Positions 9,401-17,940 of a stretch of DNA of 64,000 nucleotides are shown here, in pieces. A program made the position numbers and the translations under genes. The notes below the pieces were generated by a model that saw only the letters and a program-made list of their open reading frames with translations, was not told the origin of the DNA and searched no databases. Position 1 is the stretch's first letter; each line of letters begins with the position of its first letter. Origin of the DNA: Caulobacter rhizosphaerae (GTDB lineage Bacteria > Pseudomonadota > Alphaproteobacteria > Caulobacterales > Caulobacteraceae). Location: contig NZ_CP048815.1 in the NCBI RefSeq assembly GCF_010977555.1, positions 5,014,501-5,078,500 of the forward strand, written 5' to 3'.

Positions 9401-9554
9401 CGGTCACGACGACCGCGTCGAGCGTATCGCCTTGGGACGCAGCCTGGGGCGCGGCAGATTCCTGCGCTGCCGCAAGGGCGGGCAATCCTCCAATGACGGT
9501 GGCCGACAGCAGCGCGACCCTCAAGGCGCCCATGGATCCGGTTCTCAAGCTCAA
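6489..9554 (-). CDS. TonB-dependent outer-membrane receptor (Xanthomonas/Caulobacter type)
   Basis: 1021-residue receptor with signal peptide (about 1-30, ending ALAAAQES), TonB-box-like TLDAVVVTG near 44-52, plug domain (SDGLGRFPDLNVGEALQRIPGVQI, INLRGMPGE) and a beta-barrel ending in aromatic Phe (LTARATF). It resembles the TIGR01782 group, commonly used for importing sugars or oligosaccharides, but no neighbour reveals the ligand. The start is taken as TTG at 9554 because AAGGAGG lies about 8 bases upstream; the next Met (MGAL) has no such site. A strong terminator follows, so the gene appears monocistronic. Confidence 0.9.
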   Translation of the reverse strand: MSLRTGSMGALRVALLSATVIGGLPALAAAQESAAPQAASQGDTLDAVVVTGFKQSYANAVRAKKNAIEITDGISSDGLGRFPDLNVGEALQRIPGVQINREAEGRDATINLRGMPGEYARNTLNGQSFAGPALLRDNQGSPLGAFNSDIFSAFVIQKSPMANTVSGGLSGNVDLQIAPALSRKDGGFAKLSYEHNTLGDLNAPAATLGYNKHLTDDLAVFGTIAYKKENFRRDTIRLNNYDYLTSAMTGLAPTQFNAAYGQYFSPTACALSATSYCRSLGQALGLSQANASPYVTSNTGSKGTNGVWANSAIRQYTRMNVGKVWSGSAGFEWKPNDNTKIGLIGFKTDRNLPDTTQYFMINYVAPSSTPGAGTVITPTGTPIQTNDGRYLYESYTFNNINALSSTRLYSQRQKSDGVIGNVDWSNEDWRFAGALTLSSGSNASVETEVDVNNYTRPGGNGVSGSITTGLDDIGGFQYTTSPTPQNAIASGQTWTWGGANDPTSFYNNGTSANSTNQIQIQGTESFAKNELNSVALDVERFVSLGPIKSVQAGVRLEREKYVSTGYRVYAYGAQLSKITSSMMITAPFVKDFMGGSVDGYSHNWQVLNVHDFLDAVRPVTPYQSGGLSTQGFNIQYADSSYYDKNFTNENDINQFYVQAKYDTQIFGHGVRGNFGGRYEDTDNTITTLDRVTPPTDSIGSPNDFKTDEYKNKYHYFLPSAIFVADVTDDLILRGAYYKTYVRPHPRQYSPSTKVNPAQILNNSLSSGSVNVYDVSVAIGNNKLRPYLAESFDLSLEWYNRPNGLISLAYFRKNITGRIASTSDPALLCPADGSTWGFGALSWDGTYCNATSLSSASKQVHVNASGAYNLDKKTTVEGVEFNIQQNLDFLPGFLANLGGSFNYAYTMSKSPAIAPFPGISKHNVNVIGYYETPKYGVRMVYNYRSDYPLNANGTYTGGARSVKPRGQLDLSASYNVTDNFTLSLDAYNLTNAKRFEYENDHRVSRWVDYDGRTYTLTARATF

Positions 9555-9868
9555 GATATCCCTCCTTGCGTATTCGAGCCGCCTTGGCGGCGGCTCTTAT
9601 TGGCCTGACCTCTTGCGTCATCCCACCCGGCCGGCCACGTTTAATTTCTCAGATAAATATGTTTTTGGGAATAAAATGTTTTGAATTTATGGGAGATTTT
9701 TTTCAACTAATTGATTTTGCTAGACTTATTTAGTTTCAATTTCGAAACAAGGCGTTCGTTTTCAACGAGAAATAGAATTTTGGTTTCAAATAGTGGAATT
9801 GGTCAGGCCAAAATCGGAACGCTCTCCGACTGGACGGCGGCTCATGAGATCGACGGTTGGAGCGGCCT
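9555..9868. other. AT-rich intergenic region upstream of the TonB receptor
   Basis: No gene is seen. Roughly 9640-9800 is strikingly AT-rich for this genome. It contains TTTCAA four times within about 90 bases (9701, 9734, 9760, 9784) and an inverted repeat GTTTC-N6-GAAAC at 9733-9748. Probably the receptor's promoter and regulator-binding region. No confident -10/-35 pair was identified. Confidence 0.6.
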
Positions 9869-10198
9869 CTAGGCGCCCGGCCGCTCACAGTCCGCGTCCA
9901 GGACGGGACGCATGAAGCTGCGCTGGTAGCTGACGATGCAGCGGGTCCGGTCGGCCAGGGCCAGGGCCTCCTGGCATCGGCGATCCCCAGGGATGCTGGC
10001 GCGATAGGCCTCATAGGCGGCCAGACTGGGAAAACTGAACAGCGCCACGGCGATGTTGTTGGCGCCCTCGCCGGGCAGGAAATAGCCGTGATGGATCCCG
10101 CCCATCCGGTTGACCAGCGGGATCCACAGTTTCGCATAGGCCTCGAACTCGGCCAGCCTGTAGGGGTCGATGACGTAGCGCAGGTAGCAGGTGATCAT
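9869..10198 (-). CDS. NIPSNAP family protein
   Basis: 109-residue protein with the NIPSNAP alpha-beta barrel pattern: an opening ITCYLRYVIDPYRLAEFEAYAKLW, then HHGYFLPGEGANNIAVALFSFPSLAAYEAYR. Members are small dimeric proteins of poorly known function, often near oxidoreductases. The ATG at 10198 has GGGAGC 7-12 bases upstream. It lies downstream of the rhodanese gene on the same strand (68-base gap) and may share its transcript. No catalytic role is claimed. Confidence 0.75.
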   Translation of the reverse strand: MITCYLRYVIDPYRLAEFEAYAKLWIPLVNRMGGIHHGYFLPGEGANNIAVALFSFPSLAAYEAYRASIPGDRRCQEALALADRTRCIVSYQRSFMRPVLDADCERPGA

Positions 10199-10266
10199 GT
10201 GAACGCTCCCTTCGGCCGACTTGGCATGGACCCCGCGCGCGACGCGGTTCCCCGCAGCGAGGACGG

Positions 10267-10686
10267 TCAGGCCGCCAGGGTTCCCGGCCATGTTCCGGTC
10301 GCGAACGGCAGGCCTTCGTCTCTCCAGCCGGTGATCCCGCCAATCATCAGCTTCACGGGGCGGCCCAGCGTCGCCAGCTTCAGCGCGGCCCGGTCGGCGC
10401 CGTTGCAGTGCGGTCCGGCGCAATAGACCACGAACAGGGTGTCGGCCGGCCATTCAGACATCCGCTCGGCCGTGATCTCGGCGTGGCGCAGGTGGATCGC
10501 GCCGGGCACATGGCGGCGGGCATAGGCCTGCGGCGAGCCGACCACATGCAACAGGACGAAGTCCATCTCGCCAGCCTTCATCGCGGCAGCGACGTCGGCG
10601 CAGTCGGTCTCCAGGGCCAGGCGGCGGGCGAAGTGGGTGGCGGCTTCCGGCGACGGCGCGGCGGGGATGGCGGAAACAAAGCTCAT
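10267..10686 (-). CDS. Rhodanese-domain protein
   Basis: 139-residue single-domain rhodanese. The HVPGAIHLRHAEI segment and the active-site loop VVYCAGPHCNGA, with the catalytic Cys, fit sulfurtransferases that move sulfane sulfur or act in detoxification. The start at 10686 is supported by GAGGAGG eight bases upstream. It is divergent from an FtrA-type regulator 86 bases away, a pairing I recall from other proteobacteria, so FtrA probably controls it. The natural sulfur donor is unknown. Confidence 0.85.
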   Translation of the reverse strand: MSFVSAIPAAPSPEAATHFARRLALETDCADVAAAMKAGEMDFVLLHVVGSPQAYARRHVPGAIHLRHAEITAERMSEWPADTLFVVYCAGPHCNGADRAALKLATLGRPVKLMIGGITGWRDEGLPFATGTWPGTLAA

Positions 10687-10772
10687 GGCGGCCTCCTCTG
10701 TTGGGCGCCGAAGACTTGCCCCAGGCGGCGGCGGGGCGTTAGTTGGCAGGATTGACATAGGCCGTAAAGATC

Positions 10773-11783
10773 ATGCCAAACCCCGCCGATCGCCCCGGAC
10801 TTGCCAACCGAAACGTCGTCGCCCTGGCCTATGACGGCCTGTGCACCTTCGAGTTCGGGGTGGCGGTCGAGCTGTTCGGCCTGCCCCGTCCCGAGATGGG
10901 CCCGGACTGGTACGTGTTCGCCACCGCCGCGATCGAGCCGGGACCCTTGCGCGGCCTGGGCGGCGTTCAGGTGATCGCCGACGGCGGGCTTGAGCTGGTC
11001 GAGCGGGCCGGTACGATCATCGCCCCGGGCTGGCGGGGCGCCGATACGCCTGTGCCCCGGCCGCTGATCAAGGCCCTGCGGGCAGCCCACGCCAACGGCG
11101 CGCGGGTGATGTCGATCTGCTCGGGCGTCTTCGTGCTGGCGGCGGCGGGTCTGCTGGCCGGGGGGCGGGCCACCACTCACTGGCGTCACGTCGACACGCT
11201 GCGCGCCCGCTATCCCGACATCGATGTGCTGCCCGACGTGCTCTATGTCGACGAGGGTCAGGTCCTGACCTCGGCCGGCAGCGCCGCGGGGCTGGACCTG
11301 GGCCTGCACCTGATCCGCCGCGACTTCGGCCCGGAGGCGGCCAACATCGTGGCCCGGCGACTGGTGATCCCGTCGCACCGCGACGGCGGCCAGGCCCAGT
11401 TCATCCAGCGGCCGGTGCCGACCGCCCACGAGGCCTCGCGCCTGTCGCCGATCCTGGACCGCATGCGCGCCGACCTCTCCCGCGAGCACACGGTCAAGAC
11501 CCTGGCCGACGCGGCCGGCATGAGCCCGCGCACCTTCCTGCGGCGGTTCGAGGCCGCCACCGGCACGACCCCGGCCCGCTGGCTGCTGGCCGAGCGCCTG
11601 GCCCAGGCCCGCGAACTGCTGGAGACCACGCCGGCCGGCGTCGAACAGATCGCCCACACCGTCGGCTTCGGCGCGGCGGCCCTGCGCCACCACTTCCGCA
11701 AGTCCCTGGCCACCACGCCCCAGGCCTACCGGGCGCGGTTCGGGGATAGGACGTGTCTTGGAGCCCTGCGAAATCCAGCCTAG
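10773..11783 (+). CDS. ftrA: FtrA/GlxA-type AraC-family regulator with DJ-1/PfpI domain
   Basis: 336 residues. The N-terminal half is a DJ-1/PfpI-like domain (VVALAYDGLCTFEFGVAVELFG; the nucleophile-elbow-like SICSGVFVLAAAGLL near 113-127, with Cys). The C-terminal half (about 225-325) is an AraC double helix-turn-helix (LADAAGMSPRTFLRRFEAATG; IAHTVGFGAAALRHHFRK). The domain order and divergent rhodanese partner match FtrA. It probably senses a small metabolite through the N-terminal domain and activates the rhodanese promoter in the 86-base gap. The symbol is by similarity and not tested here. Confidence 0.82.
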   Translation: MPNPADRPGLANRNVVALAYDGLCTFEFGVAVELFGLPRPEMGPDWYVFATAAIEPGPLRGLGGVQVIADGGLELVERAGTIIAPGWRGADTPVPRPLIKALRAAHANGARVMSICSGVFVLAAAGLLAGGRATTHWRHVDTLRARYPDIDVLPDVLYVDEGQVLTSAGSAAGLDLGLHLIRRDFGPEAANIVARRLVIPSHRDGGQAQFIQRPVPTAHEASRLSPILDRMRADLSREHTVKTLADAAGMSPRTFLRRFEAATGTTPARWLLAERLAQARELLETTPAGVEQIAHTVGFGAAALRHHFRKSLATTPQAYRARFGDRTCLGALRNPA

Positions 11784-11814
11784 GGTTGCGCCTTCCACCT
11801 CAGCCAGGACGTCC

Positions 11815-12435
11815 ATGACCAAGTATGTTCCCGCCGTCGTCACCGGCCTCGTCGTCAGTGTGGCCCTCAGCTTCGTCCTGGGCTTCGCGGCCTCGGCGAG
11901 CGGCCAGCCGCCCAGCTCTCCGATCTGGCTGCCAGGCCTGATCTTCGGCGCGATCACCACCTTCGCGATGGCCAACCTGGTCGGGACCAAGGGCTCCAAG
12001 GCCGCCACCCCGGCCCAGAAGGAAGCCGCCCTGGCCTTTCGCGCCGAGCCGGGCCAGGCCCTGCTGATCGTGTTCCGCGAGGGCTTCGTCGGCAAGGCGG
12101 TCGGCCTGAACCTGGTGCTGGACGGCGTCGCCGCGGCCCAGCTGAAGAGCCCGCGCTTCACGGCGCTGTCGATCGCGCCCGGGGCGCACGTCCTGGCGGC
12201 CGGCTTCGGCGGCCTGGCCGCGTCGCAGAACCGACCCGTCGAGGAGCGTTTCACGGCCGCTCCCGGCGACCTGATGGCGTTCCGCGCGGTGATGTCGATG
12301 GGCATGGCCAAGAACACCATCCGCCTGGAGCGGGTCGACGACCGCGCAACCCTGGCGGCCAAGCTCAAGGCCATGACGATGATCGCCCCGCACGCCCAGG
12401 CCGAACCTTCAGCGGCAACAAGTTTGACGGCCTGA
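11815..12435 (+). CDS. Uncharacterised membrane protein, DUF2846-like C-terminal part
   Basis: 206-residue protein with two hydrophobic segments near the N terminus (about 6-30 and 37-55) and a soluble C-terminal domain. The pattern LIVFREGFVGKAVGLNLVLDG followed by SIAPGAHVL resembles the DUF2846 fold, where a small decorated beta domain is tethered to the membrane. The start at 11815 follows AGGA; an earlier in-frame ATG at 11758 would overlap the regulator. Function is unknown. A GC-rich hairpin at 12,562 may end the transcript. Confidence 0.6.
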   Translation: MTKYVPAVVTGLVVSVALSFVLGFAASASGQPPSSPIWLPGLIFGAITTFAMANLVGTKGSKAATPAQKEAALAFRAEPGQALLIVFREGFVGKAVGLNLVLDGVAAAQLKSPRFTALSIAPGAHVLAAGFGGLAASQNRPVEERFTAAPGDLMAFRAVMSMGMAKNTIRLERVDDRATLAAKLKAMTMIAPHAQAEPSAATSLTA

Positions 12436-12561
12436 AACGAACTCGCCGCGAAATGACCTTGGTCGCGCCGTTGCGAAGCCCGGTTCGCATCCCAATCTCT
12501 TCTTCGACGCGGACAACCCGGCTTCTCCCCCCCGGCCGGCCCCAGCGTCCTTAGAAGCGCA

Positions 12562-12591
12562 GCGCCCGTGCCCTCCCCTCGGCACGGGCGC
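12562..12591 (+). terminator. Terminator-like hairpin
   Basis: Perfect 11-bp stem GCGCCCGTGCC/GGCACGGGCGC with an 8-base loop, followed by TGTTTGCGTTT. The tail has interrupted T runs, so termination is likely but not certain. Confidence 0.55.
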
Positions 12592-12636
12592 TGTTTGCGT
12601 TTCGGCCCGGCGTCGGCGCTCAATCGAACATTGTGC

Positions 12637-12650
12637 TGGTAACGCTAACA
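12637..12650. promoter_or_regulatory. LacI-family-type operator
   Basis: TGGTAACGCTAACA is an imperfect palindrome centred on CG with the TGnTAnCGnTAnCA layout typical of LacI/GalR-family operators that control sugar genes. It lies about 200 bases upstream of the oxidoreductase start. No LacI-type regulator is encoded in the window. Confidence 0.45.
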
Positions 12651-12853
12651 TTCGGCGCTATCCTAAACTCCGAAACCTCCGGCCGCCGAGACCGGAGGAT
12701 CGCGGGAGCAAACGTCATGCGGGTATCGGCCTGCGCCCTGACGATCCTGATCGCGCACGGCGTCGCCTCGCGACCGTCTCCTGAGACGCGCCCCTATGCG
12801 GGCCATCCTCGGACAGGTTTTCCAGCCCTTGTCTCAAAGCCGAAGGAGTTCTC

Positions 12854-14020
12854 ATGCCGAACCCCATTTCCAGACGTAGCCTGCTGGGCGCGGCCGGCGC
12901 AGCCGCGGCCCTGGCGCCCGCCGGCGCCAGGGCCGCGGGGCCGGAGACCGACAAGGTCGGCTTCGCCATCGTCGGCCTGGGCAAGCTGAGCCTGGGTCAG
13001 TTGATCCCCGGCCTGAAGGTCGCCAAGGGCGCCAAGCTGGCCGCCGTGGTCAGCGGCCATCCGGACAAGGCCCGCCGCGTCGCCGCCGAGAACGGCCTGC
13101 CGGCCGACGCGGTCTACGGCTATGACGACTACGACCGCATGGCCCAGGACCCGCGCATCCAGGTCGTCTACATCGTCCTGCCCAATGCGCTGCACGCCGA
13201 GCACACGATCAAGGCGCTGAAGGCCGGCAAGCACGTGCTGTGCGAGAAGCCGATGGCCACCACCATCGCCGACGCCGAGGCGATGATCGCCGCCGCCAAG
13301 GCCACGAACCGCCACCTGATGATCGCCTATCGCTGCCACTACGAGCCGCTGAACCTGGACGTCATGCGCCGGCTGCGCGCCAAGTCTCTGGGCCGCGTGC
13401 GGCAGATCAACACCACCATGGGCCGGCAGGCCGACCCCTCGGACCCGTCCGACGCCTGGCGGCTGGACGCCGCCCTGTCGGGCGCCGGCGCCCTGGGCGA
13501 CATGGGCGTCTACGGGATCAGCGCCGCCCGCTACCTGCTGAACGAGGAGCCGGTCGCGGTGCAGGCCTGGGCCTGGACCGACCCGGCCGATCCCCGCTTC
13601 AAGGAGACGCAGGACCTGATCAACTGGCAGTTCCGCTTCCCGTCGGGCGTGATCGCCAACGGCTCCACCTCGTTCGCCTACGCCCCGACCATGGCCTTCG
13701 AGGCGATCTGCGAGCAGGGCCGGCTGGTGGCCGATCCGGCCGCCTTCTATGGCGGCAACCGCTTGACCGTGGTCAAGGGCGGCCAGGCCCAGCCGCCGGT
13801 CCCCGCCCCGCCCGTCGACCAGTTCGCCCGCGAGATGGACTGGATGGCCGACGTGGTGCGCGGCAAGGCGCCGATGGTCTCACCGGGCGAGGAAGGCCTG
13901 CAGGACATGCGGCTGATGCAGGCGATCCTGGACTCGGCGGCCAAGGATGGGGCGACGGTCAGGACCGACTGGGGGTACAGGCGGGCGGTGGACCCAGCCG
14001 CGGTGGTGGACATAGCCTGA
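12854..14020 (+). CDS. Tat-exported Gfo/Idh/MocA oxidoreductase, glucose-fructose oxidoreductase-like
   Basis: 388-residue periplasmic oxidoreductase. The N terminus carries a twin-arginine signal ([14 protein letters not shown], cleavage near AGARAAG). Next is a Rossmann NAD(P) fold ([17 protein letters not shown]), the family motif HVLCEKPMA near 125-140, and a C-terminal alpha/beta substrate domain. Tat export and length match glucose-fructose oxidoreductase-like enzymes that hold NADP tightly. A ribosome site AAGGAG precedes the ATG by about 6 bases. The upstream LacI-type operator suggests sugar control. The sugar substrate is not determined by sequence. Confidence 0.85.
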   Translation: MPNPISRRSLLGAAGAAAALAPAGARAAGPETDKVGFAIVGLGKLSLGQLIPGLKVAKGAKLAAVVSGHPDKARRVAAENGLPADAVYGYDDYDRMAQDPRIQVVYIVLPNALHAEHTIKALKAGKHVLCEKPMATTIADAEAMIAAAKATNRHLMIAYRCHYEPLNLDVMRRLRAKSLGRVRQINTTMGRQADPSDPSDAWRLDAALSGAGALGDMGVYGISAARYLLNEEPVAVQAWAWTDPADPRFKETQDLINWQFRFPSGVIANGSTSFAYAPTMAFEAICEQGRLVADPAAFYGGNRLTVVKGGQAQPPVPAPPVDQFAREMDWMADVVRGKAPMVSPGEEGLQDMRLMQAILDSAAKDGATVRTDWGYRRAVDPAAVVDIA

Positions 14021-14129
14021 CAAACTTCCGCTCATAAGCCTGATCAGCCCTAGCCAAGTCGCCGACCGGGCCCCATCTGGCTCTGGCGGCCCGGTTCCAG
14101 GGCGGGACGGCCGCGCACCCAGGGGCTCC

Positions 14130-15053
14130 ATGGCGATCATTTCCGTTTCCGGTCTGACCAAGACCTATGCTTCCGGCCACCAGGCCCTGAAGACCGTCGA
14201 TCTCGACATCCGCAAGGGCGAGATCTTCGCCCTGCTGGGCCCCAACGGGGCCGGCAAGACCACGCTGATCAGCATCATCTGCGGCATCGTCAATCCCAGC
14301 ACCGGCTCGGTGACCGCCGACGGCCACGATGTGGTCAAGGACTACCGCGCCGCCCGGACCAAGATCGGGCTGGTGCCGCAGGAGTTGCACACCGACGCCT
14401 TCGAGACCGTCTGGGCCACCACCAATTTCAGCCGCGGCCTGTTCGGCAAGGCGCCCAACCCGGCCTATGTCGAGAAGATCCTCCGCGACCTGTCCCTGTG
14501 GGACAAGAAGGACAGCAAGATCATGGCGCTGTCCGGCGGCATGAAGCGGCGGGTGATGATCGCCAAGGCCCTGAGCCACGAGCCGACCATCCTGTTCCTG
14601 GACGAGCCCACCGCCGGCGTCGACGTCGAGCTGCGCCGCGACATGTGGGAGATGGTCCGCAAGCTGCGCGAAAGCGGCGTCACCATCATCCTGACCACCC
14701 ATTATATCGAGGAGGCCGAGGAGATGGCCGACCGGATCGGGGTGATCAGCAAGGGCGAGATCATCCTGGTCGAGGACAAGGACGTGCTCATGCGCAAGCT
14801 GGGCAAGAAGCAGCTGACCCTGCAGCTGCAGAGCCCGCTGGAGGCCATCCCCGCCAGGCTTTCGGAGTATCCGCTGGAGCTGGCGGCCGACGGCCACGAG
14901 CTGGTCTACACCTTCGACGCCCAGGCCGAGGAGACCGGCATCGCCGGCCTGCTGCGCCGGCTCTCCGAAGAGGGCGTCGACTTCAAGGACCTGCACACCA
15001 GCCAGAGCTCGCTGGAAGACATCTTCGTCAGCCTGGTGAGGGCGCCGCAATGA
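14130..15053 (+). CDS. ABC-2 exporter ATP-binding protein
   Basis: 307-residue ABC ATPase. Walker [10 protein letters not shown] (about 37-45), signature LSGGMKRR, Walker [13 protein letters not shown], and switch histidine in [17 protein letters not shown]-terminal extension of about 80 residues ends in a [12 protein letters not shown] motif typical of exporters of the YadG/NatA type. The start GCTCC-ATG lacks a strong ribosome site. Its stop overlaps the permease start (ATGA), so the two form a two-gene exporter. The substrate is unknown. Confidence 0.9.
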   Translation: MAIISVSGLTKTYASGHQALKTVDLDIRKGEIFALLGPNGAGKTTLISIICGIVNPSTGSVTADGHDVVKDYRAARTKIGLVPQELHTDAFETVWATTNFSRGLFGKAPNPAYVEKILRDLSLWDKKDSKIMALSGGMKRRVMIAKALSHEPTILFLDEPTAGVDVELRRDMWEMVRKLRESGVTIILTTHYIEEAEEMADRIGVISKGEIILVEDKDVLMRKLGKKQLTLQLQSPLEAIPARLSEYPLELAADGHELVYTFDAQAEETGIAGLLRRLSEEGVDFKDLHTSQSSLEDIFVSLVRAPQ

Positions 15054-15811
15054 ACATCCACGCCATCAAGTCCATCTACCGCTTCGAGATGGCCCGCTGG
15101 TTCCGCACCCTGGCCCAGAGCGTGATCTCGCCGGTGCTGTCGACCTCGCTGTACTTCGTGGTGTTCGGCTCGGCGATCGGCTCGCGGATGCAGGCCATCG
15201 ACGGCGTTAGCTACGCCGCCTTCATCATCCCCGGCCTGGTCATGCTGTCGCTGCTGGGCGAGAGCATTTCCAACGCCTCGTTCGGCATCTACATGCCCAA
15301 GTGGGCCGGGACGATCTACGAACTGCTGTCGGCTCCGGTCTCATGGATCGAGACGGTGATCGGCTATGTCGGGGCGGCGGCGACCAAGTCGGTGTGCCTG
15401 GGCCTGCTGATCCTGGCCACGGCCCGGATCTTCGTGCCGTACGAGATTTCCCACCCGTTCTGGATGCTGGGCTTCCTGGTGCTGACGGCGATCACCTTCA
15501 GCCTGTTCGGCTTCGTGATCGGGGTCTGGGCCACCGACTTCCAGAAGCTGCAGATCGTGCCGATGCTGGTGGTCACGCCCCTGACCTTCCTGGGCGGCAG
15601 CTTCTATTCGATCAGCATGCTGCCGCCGATCTGGCAGAAGATCACCCTGTTCAACCCGGTGGTCTACCTGGTCAGCGGCTTCCGCTGGAGCTTCTACGGC
15701 GTGTCGGACCTGAACCCGATCGTCAGCTTCGGCGCCACGCTGTGCTTCCTGGCCGCCTGCCTGACGGCGGTGTGGTGGGTGTTCAAGACCGGGTACCGGC
15801 TGAAGGTGTAG
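15050..15811 (+). CDS. ABC-2 type permease
   Basis: 253-residue inner-membrane protein with about six hydrophobic helices and the ABC-2 pattern ([20 protein letters not shown] at the cytoplasmic entry; [16 protein letters not shown] and [13 protein letters not shown] late). It is the YadH-like partner of the ATPase that its start codon overlaps. It probably moves a drug, lipid or polysaccharide. A long inverted repeat four bases after its stop may act as a terminator. Confidence 0.9.
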   Translation: MNIHAIKSIYRFEMARWFRTLAQSVISPVLSTSLYFVVFGSAIGSRMQAIDGVSYAAFIIPGLVMLSLLGESISNASFGIYMPKWAGTIYELLSAPVSWIETVIGYVGAAATKSVCLGLLILATARIFVPYEISHPFWMLGFLVLTAITFSLFGFVIGVWATDFQKLQIVPMLVVTPLTFLGGSFYSISMLPPIWQKITLFNPVVYLVSGFRWSFYGVSDLNPIVSFGATLCFLAACLTAVWWVFKTGYRLKV

Positions 15812-15814
15812 GCG

Positions 15815-15924
15815 GGCCGGGGACACGCCCTTGCGGCGTGTCCCCTACCTCGTCCCCGACGCCAAGGCGTGGATCTTTCTCACGCGTGAAGGTGGGGACA
15901 CGCCGCAAGGGCGTGTCCCCGGCC
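15815..15924. repeat. Long perfect inverted repeat, GGGGACACGCC type
   Basis: Two 31-base arms (15,815-15,845 and 15,894-15,924) are exact reverse complements, and each core is itself nearly palindromic (GGGGACACGCC...GGCGTGTCCCC). The right flank GGCCTCGTCA runs into the stop codon of the NfeD gene. It lies between convergent genes, so it may terminate both. Confidence 0.9.
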
Positions 15925-15927
15925 TCG

Positions 15928-16380
15928 TCACTTCACCGTCAGCACCGCGCCGTCGACGGCCACGACCAGCACCTTCTGCCCCGCCGCCGGCGGTTCGCCG
16001 TCCGGCGCGACCGCGGCCCATTCCTTGCCGTCGACGAACACCCGGCCCTTGCCGTTGACGAAGGCGTCCAGCACCTCCCCGTCGCGGCCGACCAGGCGCA
16101 GCGACGGGTCGTTGAGGTCGGGGGTCTTGGCGTCCAGCACCGGCTTGAGGAACCGCCGGGCCAGGTAGGTGGTCGCGATGGTCAGCACCGCGAACAGCAC
16201 GAGCCCGACCGGCAGGCCCAGGGGCGCGACCAGGGTCAGCAGCCCCACCAGGAAGGCGCTGGCGGCCGGCCACAGCAGCCAGCCGGTGCCCGTCGCCACC
16301 TCGACCGCCAGGAAGATCGCCGCGACCGCCAGCCAGACCCAGAAGGGATGGGTGGCGTAGAACAGCATCAGGCCGTGCAT
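15928..16380 (-). CDS. NfeD-like membrane protein
   Basis: 150-residue protein with three hydrophobic helices in residues about 5-80 and a C-terminal OB-fold domain (LVGRDGEVLDAFVNGKGRVFVDGKEWAAV) typical of short NfeD1b proteins. These act with SPFH/stomatin partners in membrane microdomains. The SPFH gene lies four bases upstream on the same strand, the classic NfeD-stomatin operon. Its stop codon coincides with the flank of the neighbouring palindromic repeat. Confidence 0.88.
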   Translation of the reverse strand: MHGLMLFYATHPFWVWLAVAAIFLAVEVATGTGWLLWPAASAFLVGLLTLVAPLGLPVGLVLFAVLTIATTYLARRFLKPVLDAKTPDLNDPSLRLVGRDGEVLDAFVNGKGRVFVDGKEWAAVAPDGEPPAAGQKVLVVAVDGAVLTVK

Positions 16381-16384
16381 GGCG

Positions 16385-17344
16385 TCACGCTCCGCGCGGC
16401 GGCTTGGTCGGCGGCACGGCGGCGCGCGGCGCCTCGTTGCCGCCCAGGGTCTTCACCAGCTCGGCGACGCCGGCCACCGTGCCGGTCAGGCCGGCGAAGT
16501 CGGCGGGCACGATCACCGTCTTGGCGTTGGGCGAACGGGCCAGGTCGCCGAAGGCTTCGACGTATTTCTGGGCGATGAAGTAGTTGATGGCGTTGACGTC
16601 ACCCTTGGAGATGGCCTCCGACACGAAGGCCGTCGCCTTGGCTTCCGCTTCAGCTTCCCGCTCGCGGGCCTCGGCGTCACGGAAGGCGGCTTCGCGCCGG
16701 CCCTCCGCCTGCAGGATGGCCGACTGCTTCTGGCCCTCGGCGCGGGCGATCTGCGACTGCTTCTCGCCCTCGGCCTCGGTGATCACGGCGCGACGCTCGC
16801 GTTCGGCCTTCATCTGCCGGGCCATGGCGTTGGTGATGTCGGCCGGCGGAGTCAGGTCCTTGATCTCGATCCGCGCCACCTTCACCCCCCAGGGGCCGGT
16901 GGCGTGGTCGATGGTCGACAGCAGCCGGGTGTTGATCTGGTCGCGCTGGCTGAGCACCTCGTCCAGCTCCATCGAGCCGACCACGGTGCGCAGGTTGGTC
17001 TGGGCCAGCTGGGTGATGGCGTACATCAGGTTGTCGACCCGGTAGGCGGCCAGCGAGGCGTCCATCACCTGGATGAAGACGATGGCGTCGACCTTCACCG
17101 AGACGTTGTCCTTGGTGATGACCTCCTGCTGGGGGACGTCCAGCACCTGCTCCATCATGTTGACCCGCCGGCCGATGCTCTCGACGAAGGGGGTCAGGAT
17201 GCTGATGCCGGGCTTGAGCGTGCGGGTGTAGCGGCCGAACCGCTCGACGGTGAACTCGCGCCCCTGCGGCACGATCTTGATGACGTTGACGACAAGGAAC
17301 AGCGCCAGCGCCACGAGCACCAGCGGAACAAGGAAAGACAGCAC
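16385..17344 (-). CDS. SPFH/stomatin-like protein (QmcA type)
   Basis: About 319 residues. One N-terminal membrane helix ([15 protein letters not shown]), then an SPFH/band-7 domain ([24 protein letters not shown]) and a long Ala/Glu/Arg-rich coiled coil (about 180-245), ending in a Pro-rich tail. It probably forms ring-like membrane scaffolds with the NfeD partner downstream. The GTG at 17,344 is preferred: GGGAGG lies 7 bases upstream. A GTG five codons earlier (17,359) overlaps that site. Confidence 0.88.
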   Translation of the reverse strand: MLSFLVPLVLVALALFLVVNVIKIVPQGREFTVERFGRYTRTLKPGISILTPFVESIGRRVNMMEQVLDVPQQEVITKDNVSVKVDAIVFIQVMDASLAAYRVDNLMYAITQLAQTNLRTVVGSMELDEVLSQRDQINTRLLSTIDHATGPWGVKVARIEIKDLTPPADITNAMARQMKAERERRAVITEAEGEKQSQIARAEGQKQSAILQAEGRREAAFRDAEAREREAEAEAKATAFVSEAISKGDVNAINYFIAQKYVEAFGDLARSPNAKTVIVPADFAGLTGTVAGVAELVKTLGGNEAPRAAVPPTKPPRGA

Positions 17345-17386
17345 TGGATAGCCTCCCACAACCGATGGAAGACCCTAGCGCGTGGC

Positions 17387-17824
17387 TCAGTTGTCCGCCA
17401 CGGAATCCGGCGCCGCTTGGTCCGAAGGCGTCCGGGTCCGCATCGAGCGGGCCAGCCGGGCCGCCAGGGTCCGCCCCTTGACGGCCGCCTGCTGCTCGGC
17501 CCGCAGGCTGGCTTCGCCGCATTCGGTGAACTGGCCCTGGCCGGCGGCGAAGCCGGTGTTGAACCGGTCGCGCAGCTGGGCGTCGAAGGCCTGGTCGGCC
17601 TTCTCCACCTCGACCAGCCGCATCATCCGCGCCCGCCAGTACTGGTCGCCTGCCCCTTCGCAGACCTGCCGCAGGGCGTGGCTCTCGCCCAGGGTGAAGG
17701 CCAGGTCGAGCAGGGTCTGGCGTTCCGCCGGGCTTCGGTCCTGGGCCAGGGCGGCGCCGCTCGCGACAAGCCCTCCGGCCAAGACGTAAAGCGCGAGCAA
17801 GGCGTTGAGCGACAGGCGTTTCAT
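17387..17824 (-). CDS. TIGR02301-type secreted protein
   Basis: 145-residue protein with a signal peptide (NALLALYVLAGGLVASGAAL, cleavage near ALAQ) and the pattern RQTLLDLAFTLGESHALRQVCEG found in the alphaproteobacterial TIGR02301 family, whose function is unknown. It contains two cysteines (in RQVCEG and FTECG) that could form a disulfide in the periplasm. It lies upstream of the SPFH gene with a 42-base gap and might share a transcript. Confidence 0.7.
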   Translation of the reverse strand: MKRLSLNALLALYVLAGGLVASGAALAQDRSPAERQTLLDLAFTLGESHALRQVCEGAGDQYWRARMMRLVEVEKADQAFDAQLRDRFNTGFAAGQGQFTECGEASLRAEQQAAVKGRTLAARLARSMRTRTPSDQAAPDSVADN

Positions 17825-17940
17825 CACCGCATTATCGCCACGGGAAAGGGTGCTGTCACGGCCTCGGCGTCTGGGGTTAACCGTGTGGATGCACAAAAGA
17901 CTCCGACAGGCCTTGCGAAGGCCATCGATCGGAGCGACCC

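Larger units (their letters stand above)
12436..12853. other. Gene-free region between membrane protein and oxidoreductase
   Basis: About 420 bases with no convincing gene. It holds a terminator-like hairpin (12,562-12,591), a LacI-type operator (12,637-12,650) and a 7-bp-stem hairpin CCTCCGG/CCGGAGG (12,676-12,698). A short open frame from ATG 12,717 has a fair ribosome site (GGGAGC), but it runs into the oxidoreductase gene out of frame and resembles no protein; it could be a leader ORF. Confidence 0.5.

Noticed and set aside
10687..10772. A specific FtrA binding site in the divergent gap
   Set aside because: The gap has TTGGCAGG and TGACA words, but no clear direct or inverted repeat could be defined by eye.
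12717..12989. A small gene with signal-like start upstream of the oxidoreductase
   Set aside because: Good ribosome site but the frame runs into the next gene out of phase and resembles no protein; only noted as a possible leader ORF.
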